A stretch of DNA of 64,000 nt from Hemibagrus wyckioides. Lineage: Eukaryota > Chordata > Actinopteri > Siluriformes > Bagridae. Position numbers and translations under genes: made by a program. Position 1 is the stretch's first letter, and the number at the start of each line of letters is the position of its first letter. This document shows positions 49,893-60,800 of this stretch, one piece after another. A model generated the notes under the pieces. That model was given only the letters and a program-made list of their open reading frames with translations. It had not been told where the DNA came from and searched no databases. The stretch spans positions 25,387,876-25,451,875 of the forward strand of contig NC_080717.1 in the NCBI RefSeq assembly GCF_019097595.1, given 5' to 3'.

Positions 49893-50250
49893 CAACACAG
49901 CGCTGGTCAGAAGGTGTTGACGAATTTCCAGCAGTTAACAACTCTGATACATAAGTTTTATTCAGCATCGTTTTAATTAGAAATAAACAGAAAATTGTAA
50001 TCCTCTACAAATTGTTGTGAAATCAGAGGGGTTAAACGTGAGTTTCACACCCTGTAGTTGATTATTATCCTTTAACAGCGTGTGTGATTCCTTCCTCGTT
50101 TCTCTTCTGTGCTTCTCCACCCTGCTGATAAAAAAATAAAAAATCATTTACACTCCCACTGCTTTTCCAGTCATTTTGGAAGAATCTGGAAACCACATGA
50201 GCTATGAATCCTGAACCAGGTATCTCTGCAGCAGGGTGCGGCTCATCCCC
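49893..50250. other. Intergenic, nothing recognised
   Basis: Unique DNA before the GA tracts. Confidence 0.3.
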
Positions 50251-50254
50251 CAGA

Positions 50255-50386
50255 GAGAGAGAGAGAGAGAGAGAGAGAAGGCAAGAAAGACAGGAAGACT
50301 GAGAGACAGAAACAAAGAGAAGGAGAGTAAAAGTAAAGGAGAGAAAGACATGGAGAACAGATGAGAGAAAGATGCAGAAAGATAAT

Positions 50387-50432
<46 letters not shown>
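50255..50432. repeat. (GA)n tracts
   Basis: AG repeats at 50255-50279 and 50391-50432 joined by GA-rich sequence. Minus-strand Ser/Leu frames here are artefacts. Confidence 0.9.
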
Positions 50433-50434
<2 letters not shown>

Positions 50435-51020
50435 TCATTTCCTCTGTAAGCCACAGTTCAGTGTCTAACCCAAAATAATGGAAATAAAAGTGTAGAAGAC
50501 GAGTGTAGAAGACGAGTGCAGAAGACGAGTATAAAAGATGAGTGTAAAAGCAGATTATGTAAGAAGGGTTCTGCACAGTGCCAGTTTCTCCCCAGGCCTC
50601 GGCTCAGATCTCGGCTCTGCTCCTCCCCTAAACACCTCACGTAAACACTGAGCTTCTGATGGAGAGAAACACAGCACAACGTCACGTGTAAAAAAACATA
50701 TGATTCCAGTTTTTCTTCTGCAGCAGGTTAATGAGACGTGTGTGAAGAAGGGTTCCTCTGAGGCAGAGTCAGCTGATAGTGTATTTATTCCTCAGCCCGG
50801 GCCACGCCCATATTCTCTGCATGCGGTTCTCCACACGTTCTACACGCTGGATCTGACCTGGGCGTGTCGTGAACATGGCAGCTGCTCCGTCCAGAAACAC
50901 TCCATCATGGGTTAAATCTTCAGCTTTGTTTGTGGGCATGGAGGAGCGCCCCCTGCAGACATACTGCTGGAAACACGCACTGTCTGGAACCAGAACTTTT
51001 AGAGTCCACTCATACATTTA
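50435..51020. other. Intergenic with short GAAGACGAGTGTA repeats
   Basis: Near 50490-50550, TAGAAGACGAGTG is repeated about five times (13-14 bp unit). The rest is unique. Confidence 0.45.
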
Positions 51021-51021
51021 A

Positions 51022-51560
51022 AGGAGAAGTTCACTTCCAGAACAAAGCTCTACAGATAATTTCCGGACCTCTTTGTCACCCAAGATGTTTATGTCTTTCT
51101 TTATTCAGTCGTAAAGAAATGATGTTTTTTGAGGAAAGCATTTCAGGATTTTTCTCCATATAGTGGACTTTGGGGGTGCTCGCGAGTCTGACCTTCCACA
51201 ATGCAGTTTAACTGCAGCTCAAAACCTCGATCCCAGCCCAGGAAGAAGAGTCTTATCTAGCCAAACCATCGGTCATTTTCTTAGAACAATAAAAAATTCT
51301 ATACTTTTTAACCACAAAAGCTCATCTAGCACTAGCTTTGGGATGGCGTAGGCGGAGCTACGTACTATTTAATCACGTCAAAAGGTCACGTGTGACGTAG
51401 GCGGAGCTACAGACCTAGTGTTTACAAAGCGAACGTGCAAAGACCAAAGAAGTGCAAATAAATCAAACATTCTTTACTAACAAAAAGGTACATATAACTT
51501 TCCAAACGCAACAACTGTCGTCTGTAGCTCCGCCTACCTCACACATCACCTTCTGAGGTG
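51022..51560 (+). mobile_element. Dispersed fish DNA element (GAAGTTCACTTCCAGAACAA type)
   Basis: It begins GAAGTTCACTTCCAGAACAA and passes CCAAGATGTTTATGTCTTTC, TTTTTCTCCATATAGTGGAC and GGTCACGTGTGACGTAGGCG. These phrases match, from memory, a widespread teleost interspersed repeat of unassigned class. Near the end GTAGGCGGAGCTAC occurs twice directly (about 51347 and 51396) and once inverted (GTAGCTCCGCCTAC, about 51524). Confidence 0.6.
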
Positions 51561-51639
51561 ATTACGAAAATGACGATCGCTACGATAATGGTTCTACATT
51601 CAACAGTATTATGTGTAGAAGAATTACAGGTTCTAGATT

Positions 51640-51945
51640 TAACTTTTTTTACACACATACTCACTCTTCACACACACACACACACTTACTCACTTCTCAC
51701 TCTCACTCACTCACTCCTCATGCACACTCTTACATACTCTTACACTGTCACATACTCAACACACACACACTTTATCCTCACACTCACACACACACACTTA
51801 CTCACTCCTCACTCACACACCCAGACACACACTTACACTCTCATACACAAACACACACTCACACACACTCTTACACTCTCACATACTCAAGCACACAGAC
51901 ACACACACTCGTACACTATCACATACTCAAACACACACACACACT
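51640..51945. repeat. CA/CTCACA-rich low-complexity block
   Basis: About 300 bp of CACACA, CTCACT and TTACACTCTCACATACTC motifs. Thr/His/Ser frames are artefacts. It is similar in tone to the 9-16 kb satellite but much shorter and more irregular. Confidence 0.9.
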
Positions 51946-51949
51946 GGTG

Positions 51950-52709
51950 ATTAATAAGGGAAAGTATGTGCTGGTAAGAGGAGAGGCTGACGTTTTACCT
52001 TCCCGTCTTTGTTTCTGTCCAGCACTTGCGTGTGTGTGTGAGCCAGGATCAGTTACTACTGCAGGGGCAGATAGCGATCAGGGGTCAGAAGGTAAAGTGT
52101 GTTCCCTTTTTCCCTTCACACAGTCAGGAAAATGCCGTTTGAGGAAAATAATCAACAGCAACAGTTAACTTTACTGTCCAGAAGTCCAGCAATCTGCCCA
52201 TGAGGGTATTTAATCGAGATATTTCCTGCATTTTATCCGTTTATGGTCACATTAATCATCACATCACAACCGTTTCAGAGTAAAGCGTAAACTCGAAAAT
52301 CACCATAGCAACGATTGCACACAGTAAGACGCAAGAACGAGCGTAACATATTTTAAATAAACCTGCAATGCTGAACCAGGTGATGCTCTAGAACACATTC
52401 TGACCAATCAGAAGCCAGAACTCATTTCTTCACGTTATGCTAATCACAGCGATAGGAAACTATGCTAGCGTTATCGCTCCTGTTAAGAACCCTTTTGAAT
52501 GACGAGGACAGATTTTGACAGAATTCAGCAGTGTGTGTGTGTGTGTGTGGCCTTGACTCGCTTTTCTAAAGCGCTAGTCTTCACTAAAATGCAGAAACGC
52601 TTTGCATCTGGTTCTGGTCCTGCGCGGAGACCACAGGCAAATCAGCAGATCGTTGAATATGAGAGCAGCAGGAGCAGGAGAGCAGGGCAGGCATTTCAGG
52701 AGGGTGAGC

Positions 52710-52745
<36 letters not shown>

Positions 52746-53440
52746 ATGTGCTTGGCATGGAAACCACCATGCAAATCGGTGCGCGGATGACATCGAAGGA
52801 AAGAATTCCCTCCTGGAAAACTCCGCCCTAGAACATGTGGGGTGATCTGAGGGGACCGAGGCTGAAGGGCGAGCCTCGAGCCCACGCAGCAAGGTACGGT
52901 GACAGGAAATGACATCACGCTCTTCAGCCCGGCTGCCACCACTAAACAATAGGCGCTCACAAGTAGCGGGTTTCCTTGAATTGTGCAGGTTTCCACATTC
53001 ACATGAAAACACAGCATACCGCGCTCGCCTTTTTCCACGAGGACCCGATGATCTGTCTTTAGCATCGGCGCAAAACGAAAGCGCAGCACGTACTTAATAT
53101 TTCACAGCTGCATTAAACACCGCGGTGGAATTTAACACCTTTAGTAAATCAAGGTGACAAACGTCACACTTTAGAAACTTCCGGAAGCGTCGAACGCAGC
53201 TTTTAATAGTCCTGAAGCTTGCATGTGCACGAGTGTGAAGTTTTACATGGAGAAAAGCACCACCTGGTGACTATTAAGGGTTCTGCAGTTTGTCCTCCAG
53301 CAACCTTTAAAAATTCTTTCAAGAACCTTGCAAGAAGATATATTTTTCTTCCCACGAAGGTTGAAACACGATAAAGAAATTGTTTCTGGTATCCTAGCAA
53401 CCATTTAACTTAAAACAAAAAATCGTCTGGACAATGTGTT
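51950..53440. other. Intergenic downstream of tes, with (GT)n runs and small repeats
   Basis: (GT)n at 52531-52550 and 52711-52742. TTCTGACCAATCAGAAG at about 52397 is a reversed ATTGGTC-family fragment. AAGGGTTCTGCAG and CAAGAACCTTGCAAG near 53277-53330 are GGTTCT/AGAACC-type words. No exon seen. Confidence 0.4.
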
Positions 53441-53443
53441 CGC

Positions 53444-53449
53444 TTTATT
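53444..53449 (-). terminator. Alternative polyadenylation signal candidate for tes
   Basis: TTTATT on plus (AATAAA on minus), 750 nt past the stop. A second choice after 53730. Confidence 0.2.
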
Positions 53450-53729
53450 TAACCTTATTATAAAATCAGTCCCTCCTTTTTCAAGGGAAAAATCACAAAA
53501 ACAACCATCACAGTAAGAAATCGGTGAAATCCTGGAGGAACTGAATGACAAACGAATACACAAGATTTCCACAAACCGCTCAAATTCCCCCGCTTCCAAA
53601 ACTCCAGAAGAGTTCGGATCTCGAGCTACATTTCATCCCTCAGAGAACAAAGCCAGAGAAACCAGACAGGGAGCTAGGAACAACAGATGAAAAGAGAGAC
53701 CACGCCCACAAAAATTCTCTTGCATGTTA

Positions 53730-53735
53730 TTTATT
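53730..53735 (-). terminator. Candidate polyadenylation signal for tes
   Basis: AATAAA on the minus strand 466 nt downstream of the tes stop codon. No other canonical copy lies closer to the stop. Confidence 0.4.
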
Positions 53736-54200
53736 ACATTTCAGAACACAGGGCAGTAAAAAAAAAAAAAAAGGAAATAAAGTGCGATTTGAGCTCAGTG
53801 ATTGTGAGAGAGAAACAAGTGAGCGAGAGTCTGTTAGACTGGTGTAATACTGGGGTCAAGATCGCAGTTGTGACACAGCAGCTGGACGGAGATGCAGGAG
53901 ATGATGGACAGCTTGTGGGCGGAGTTTCACCTCGTCTCCGAAGTCTCTCTCTCTCTGCTCATTTCCATTTACTGTCTCTCTGCCTCCCTGCACCTGGCTG
54001 CATGCAAAACCACGGCTTTGAAGAATCCGTGTGAATGTTAACGATGTTATTCGGCAGAAATTAAAGCCAAGAAAAAATAAACAACAACAACAACAACAAC
54101 AAGTGCTTGCTGAAAAAAAAACAGCACGATTTAAACCAGTGGTTATAAACAGAGTGGTTATGAAATAAGGACTGGGTCATGTAGCTCTGTAGATGTTCTC
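53736..54200 (-). other. Probable tes 3' UTR
   Basis: The sequence between the stop codon and the nearest AATAAA. It includes an (AAC)n run at 54082-54104 and an A-run at about 53757-53772. The extent depends on which polyadenylation signal is used. Confidence 0.4.
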
Positions 54201-54395
54201 CTAAGACGCCAGGACCTTCTTCTTACACTCGACGGAGCAGAGGAGTTTCCCCTGCAGAGCCATGAAGCGCTGACCAACCAGGCACTTGGAGCAGCCGGAG
54301 CACTGAAAACACTGAGGCTCCGCGTGCCAGTGATGCTCACCGTAGGACACGCGCTGCGCCTCGGGCTCGATCGGCTTCTTACAGGACACGCAGTG
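54201..54395 (-). CDS. tes: tes exon 7 (LIM3 and C-terminus)
   Basis: Residues 505-568, starting [20 protein letters not shown], with [13 protein letters not shown] and LLCSVECKK, then a stop at 54201-54203. This matches the human end CSVECKKRMS. The acceptor CAG at 54398-54396 is preceded by a pure (TG)n run (plus strand 54399-54415). Confidence 0.95.
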   Translation of the reverse strand, partial: HCVSCKKPIEPEAQRVSYGEHHWHAEPQCFQCSGCSKCLVGQRFMALQGKLLCSVECKKKVLAS

Positions 54396-54772
54396 CTGCA
54401 CACACACACACACACAGACGCAGGGTTTATAAGACAGCGCTGTTAAATTCCGCAATCTGATTGGTCAATAAGTGACGATTCGTTTCCTGTAACTCTGCAG
54501 CCTCACACGTTCATAGTGACGTTTCTATAGCAACGGCTCATTCACAGGGACTATTAAAATGGTGTGTGTCCGTTAAAACACAAAAGAGAAGCCAAAGACT
54601 CAGTCAAAGAAAGTTTCCCCAGTGTTCCTGAACTCCAGAGGAATTCATTCTGTTTCCTGTCCAGATCACGGCACTTCCTGAATCCTCATCCCATCAAATA
54701 GTATGGATTTCGAAGCCTTCGATCTTAAATTCATTCTTTCCTCCAGCTGTCCAGTACTTGCAATTACTCTGA

Positions 54773-54803
<31 letters not shown>

Positions 54804-57800
54804 TCTACAGCTAATTGTTTGTATCCTAAAGGTCGCTCTGAATAAAGGAAATAAAACTCACAAAGCACATGAAAGAGACCAGTTATATTTGAAAGTGAAA
54901 TATTTCAACATCACGGCATGAGTTTTAGGCAAATATTCAAACACACACACACACACGAGGCAGGAGATGCAAATCGGTGTAATAGTGAGATAGAAAACAG
55001 AAAGAAACAACTAGACTAAGTGTGTGTTTTTGTGTGTGTGTGTGTGTATGCATGTGTGTGCTCCTTACCACAGCATGGTTCTTCATGTAGCAGGGCTGAC
55101 ACACCGGCTTGTCGTTCTCCATGACGTAGGTTTCTCCAGCCAGAACGCAGTCGCAGTCGAAGCAGCAGAAGTGCTTCAGGTGCCAATTCTGCCCCTCGGC
55201 CTGCGTGTACTCGTTACTGAAGATGAGCTGAAACACACACACACACACACGTTGTCACGGAAACATTCGACAAACACGTCAGGAGTCAACCAAGACGCTG
55301 ATGATGCCGCGCAGTTAATTGGAATACGTTAACGTTTCCATAGTAACAGTGCTATGTTTATGGAAGGAGTCTGCAGTGTCAGCACTGGAACTTTTTCCAG
55401 CACTGAGGAGTACACTCTGGACGTTCCTGGACGTTCCATGACCTTTCAGTGTAACTACAAACGGATAAAAAGTCTCATTATTTGATTTAACGAGTGTGAG
55501 GAATTATCTTCAGGAGGCTCAGGTAGTAGAGAATGATCCAGTCTTCATCACATGATCTTCCTGTAACAGCACACTGCTTTCTTCCTCACGCAACTGGGTC
55601 GCCATGACAACACATACACGTGGGGGAGGGGGTTTGGTCAAGTTTACTTTGAGATATTTACTAATGTTTGCTAAACAACTTATAGGGGTTTTTTTGTCCT
55701 TCAATGAAACATACAGTAACACAGTAATGTTGCATTTTTTTATGAATAAATAAATAAATAAATAAATATTTTAGAATCTAAAGTATTTATTTATTTACAA
55801 AGAGAGAGATAGAAAGTTAGATTATTATTTAGATTATACTTTCTGTCTCACTCTGTTTCTCACTCACACTCTCACTCTCTCTGTCTCACTATCTTTCTGT
55901 CACACTCTCTGTCTCTCACTGTCTCACTCTCTCTGTCTCATGCACTGTCTCTCTGACTCACTCACTGTCTCCATCTCTCTCTCTGTCTCTCACTCACTCT
56001 CACTCTGTCTCACTCTCTGTCAAACACACTCTCTCTGTGTCTCACTCCCTGTATCTCTGTCTCACTCTGTCTCTCACTGTCTTACTCTCTGTCAAACACA
56101 CTGTCTCTCTGTATCTCTGTCTCACTCTCTCTCTGTCTCACTCTGTCTCTCACTGTCTTACTCTCTGTCAAACACACTGTCTCTCTGTATCTCTGTCTCA
56201 CTCTCTCTCTGTCTCACTCTGTCTCTCACTGTCTTACTCTCTGTCAAACACACTGTCTCTCTGTATCTCTGTCTCACTCTCTCTGTCTCACTCTGTCTCT
56301 CACTGTCTTACTCTCTCTGTCTCACTCTCTGTCAAACACACTGTCTCTCTATCTCTGTCTCACTCTCTCTCTGTCTCACTATCTTTCTCTCACACTCTCT
56401 CTCTCTCACTCTGTCTCACTCTCTCTGTCTCTCGCACTGTCTCTCTCTGTCTCACTCACTGTCTCTCTGTCTCACTCATTCTCCTTCTCTCTCTCTCTCT
56501 CTCTCTCACCTCATCACACCCGGCGCATCGTGGTTTCTCGCTGTCTCCGTAATGCCGGCCACAGTAGAGCTTTCCCTTCTTCCAGAAGTAGATCATATCC
56601 ACCAGCAGCTCGTTGCAGGTGCAGCAGACGAAGCATCCCGGGTGCCACAGCTTGTCGTATCCGGCGCGCTCTGCGTAAACTGCCGGGTCGCCGCGGTTCA
56701 TGACGCGCTGGCAGTGATGACACTCCTGAGGACACGACAGGATATGAGCTCGGGATTGAGGAATCAAAACAGATCCACTGATAAACATATACACAGGAGT
56801 GTTTATTTACTGCCAGAGTTTATTTACAGCGCTGTTTATATTCTCATGATTTATTTAACCTTCTGTCACCTTGTTACTCATCTTCCTGTCCTCATATCAG
56901 GAATTTAGGAGTCAAATGAAAAGATTAAAACGATTCAGATCAGGAATCATCTACAAGATTGACTTACCAAGAACCTAGAATTTAAACATCACACACAACA
57001 GTTAGTTCTGAGTTTGTATTGAACGCTCCATTCAAAGGATATTTTTTGTAAACGAATGTTTCATAGGTCCTAAAAATAATCTAGAGCTGAATCAGTTACC
57101 CAGAAGACGGGCTTTTAATGCTTTAATTTAAGCGCGACTCTGTTTGTAGGACAGTCACACTGTTCATCTGGAACTCAATGGAAATCATTAAAAAAAAAAA
57201 AAAAGGGAAGAGAGGAAGGTTAGAACATAATGCACCAGTACATGGCGCCATCTGGTGGTGGGAATGAGGTGGCGTCATCCTCTGTCCTCTACCACCGCCA
57301 AAAATGAGAAAATAATCAATAACTTAATAAAAAAAATAACAAATAAATAAATGAGATTAGAGATAAAAACAACCATCTTATTTTTTTTTCCATTTCTTTT
57401 TTCTACTTTATCCTAATCTACATTTCACAGACATCGTATAGACATAATATGCAGCTATAACTCTCCAAATGATGACGTAACAGTGTAGAAATATACACAA
57501 TAAAAGTGAAAGAATTTCAAATAACAGCATGTTTAATGGCTAAATTTTAAGGTATTTTTGAATTTTTAAGAATTTAAGGGGTTTTTTTTGCTTACTTTGC
57601 AGACATATTAGTCTAGTTCAGCACTGTGCAGTAATTTTATATATATATTTTTTATTTTATTTTATTGGCTTGTTAAGTCTAAGGTTCAATTGAAGCCATT
57701 TCTCTAAAACATTTGCTCGGCATTGCAGGGAAACATCGCTAACCAGGTTTAAATGACTTTACAGACTATTTTCTTTTAACCCCAGCTGTTTCAGTTGGTC

Positions 57801-60800
57801 TGAATTTTAACTCTCAGGTGCAGACGATTAAGTCTTGTATTATATCATGTAATTTTTATTATAATAAAATGTATTATTGTTTTATTTATTTTTTAATTAT
57901 TGATTTTTTATAAATTGATTATAGACATTGGAGTTTATTTAATTTTCTGCATTTTCTTTTTAAATTTATAGTGTTGAAGTTAAACTAAATTTAACTAAAC
58001 TTTAACTCCAATCGAAACCTTATCCTGGATTCAATCCTGATTCTTCTGTTCGTCTTGAGATCTGATATTTTACCAATACACATTTTTTTTCTTTTTTTTA
58101 TTCCGATCATTTCAGTTAGGACTGGCTAGGAAAACATATCGGAAGGAATTTGTCATTTCTTTACTCCATCTAATATTCTGGAATGAATTATTCTGGAAAT
58201 GTGGACCATGTCATCTACAGGATTAAAATGAACCCAGAAACTACAACAAACCTACAATCCGAGTTCATCCCAGATCACTGTAGACTTAGCATTGTTTAAA
58301 TGAAATGCTAATTGTTACTAACAGAAAAGGATATGATTTTGAGAAATGATTTATTCTGAATACAGGAATCAGTTCCATATATAAATATATAGTCCTGTCT
58401 ATCACCTTTTTTGAAAATATACAATGTTTGCGCATGTTTCTATAACGTGTAAACTTGAATATAGAACACAAATGATGCTTCTTTATCATAAACACTTACG
58501 TATTTCCCAGCAGGTCCGGCCCCACTTCCAGCCCCCACTGCACCCGGGATCCCGACCTTCCCCACGGCAGCCGTGCCCTGGTCCCCGGGTGCTCCAGGGT
58601 TCACACCAGTGCCTGCTTGAGAGCCGAGCTCCTCAGGGAGGGTCAGGTCTCCGATACCCAGAGCCTCGTCCTTGTACTTGCGCACGTACTGCTGCATTTG
58701 TTTGACCTCACCAGGTGAGAGCTCGTGACAGCGCTCCGGATCCTGGTCGTGTTCAGGTAGCTGCTTGGCCATCTGCTTCTTGCGGTAATCTGCTCCCTGA
58801 GTGCCTGCTATGGGCCGGCGTTCTGGTGGAAGCAGCTCCATGTAACGCAGAGCCTGGAGCAGAAAGATGATCATTAGAGACATTAGGGTTGGGGAAAGAG
58901 CAGAGCATGTAACATTAATGTCTGAGGAAAATATATTTTTATGAAAAAAGCAATCGGAGAAATTCTTCTAGAATAGGTAGGTATCAGGCTTCTGAAGAGT
59001 GGGGTCAGTTCCTTGTCAGGGTTTTCATACAAGTTCCAAGCAACAAAAATCTCTGCTCCTTCAAATGTACATAGATCTAAATGATAAAAGTATGAAATAA
59101 ATGCTGGAATCCTTACCAACTTCTGGTTAACCCCAGGAGGAGCCCACTCGTAGGTGACTGCTTTGACCACATCCTTTTTGGCTGCCACGGCAGCAGGAGT
59201 GACTGCAGTAGCAACAGGGGCAGCAGAAGGGATACCGTGACCTGCGGCAAAGGAGCCGCCGGGAGCAGAGGGGAAACCCTGGCCTGCAGCAGATGGAGCA
59301 CCCTTGTGAGGGACAGAGGGGGCGCCCTGGCCGGGGACAGAGGGAAAACCTTGTCCTGCAGCAGAAGGAGCACCCTTATGAGGGACAGAGGGGGCACCAT
59401 GGGCAGGAACAGATGGGGTGCCGTGGCCAGGGACAGAGGGGGCGCCGTAGCTGGGGACAGAGGGGGCGCCGTGGCTGGGGACAGAGGGGGCGCCTTGGCC
59501 AGGGACAAAGGGGGCGTCTTGGCCAGGGACACCATGGGAATAGACAGGACTCACTGTCCCCGCAGTACCAGCCACTGCAACAGGTACCGCGGTCCCTACA
59601 GCAGGCGTGCTGATAGTTATGGTGAGCTGGCTGCCTTGGTAGGAAGGAACTCCATCTTTCTTTAGCTTGGCTATGAGGCTCGTGTACTTGGTGTCTTCGA
59701 AAAGCCGCCCCACCTTCTGGTTCTCTTCCGTCTGCAGCTGCACATCGTGGTCTTCTAACCCGCACTTGCAGTTGCGACAGATCTTTCTGTTAAAATGATG
59801 AATGAGGATGATAAATTCTCTCAGTACTGTCAAAAGTTTAAATGTTACATAGGAAACCAAAATGAGACCAGCGTTTGACCACAGCTTCACCGACCACACA
59901 GCCAAGCCGGGAATGTGGAAACCGCTCCAGTACGAGGAGCAGCAAAACTACGCTAGAGGTTTTAGTGTATCATTACAGCACTGGTTTGGTGTCTTGGGCA
60001 AGTAATAACACGAAGAAGCAGCCAACAGCCAACAAAAAGGAAGTTAAGTTTCACAACTTAAAGATAACAAGAGCATAAAAAAAACGTGTTTCTCGGTATC
60101 CAGTGTGTCTGATTACATTTATGGCTGATTGTTTCATGCAGAAAATGTTTTGCAGTCGCAGTTAAATTGAAAAATCTTTTTACAAACCTCCAGAAGTGAA
60201 GCTCAAAGCCCTCGCACTTGTCCTTGCATTTCAGACACGCTGCTCCAGCTCCGATCTCATGGCCCAGGGTCATCTGCAGGGTCAACACCGTCGCTTAGTT
60301 AGACATAAACTCAATTTGAAACATTAGATCCTTTAGGTAAAGCAAAGCAAAGCAGCTCTGATGAGAGTTTGGTGCAAATCTTTTGGAACGCAAGGTGTAT
60401 GCAGACATTTATACGACAGCCTGGTTGGTTTCTCGATTCTGATTGGTCAGAAAGTGTCAGTTAAGTAGAACAGCTAAAAATCAATAACAAATACGTTATG
60501 GCTTCTATAGTAACAGCTCGTTCATGATGACTTACATAATGGACGCTTCAGATAATTGCGTTACAGAACGTGTGCAGTTGTTGATTCGTATTTAACATTC
60601 CCGAACGTGTCATGGGGTAAAACTGGGAAACTTTATACACATCTCAGGCTACGCTGTTATTAATCTGGAAGAGCCGAGGAAACGAATGTTTACAGCTGCT
60701 ATACTGTTTCAGGGACATTGCGCAATAGTCAACTATAATAGCTATAAGTGGATAAAAAGCATGAGGTGTAGTTCATTAAAAAAATACGAAAAAGTACGAA

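Larger units (their letters stand above)
55228..56509 (-). other. tes intron 5
   Basis: A 1,282-bp intron. It contains a partial ATTGGTC-family repeat (55330-55400), an (AATA)n run near 55742-55768, and a large CT-rich minisatellite (55850-56508) that reaches the 5' splice site GTGAGA. Confidence 0.85.

Noticed and set aside
55940..56908. A 322-codon plus-strand frame overlapping tes exon 5
   Set aside because: It is the antisense of the CT minisatellite and of the LIM1 exon; the minus strand carries the conserved protein.
59237..59765. Open frames of 106-142 codons on both strands in alternative frames across the octad array
   Set aside because: Shadow frames of a 24 bp repeat whose length is a multiple of three; only the frame continuous with conserved testin on both sides is real.
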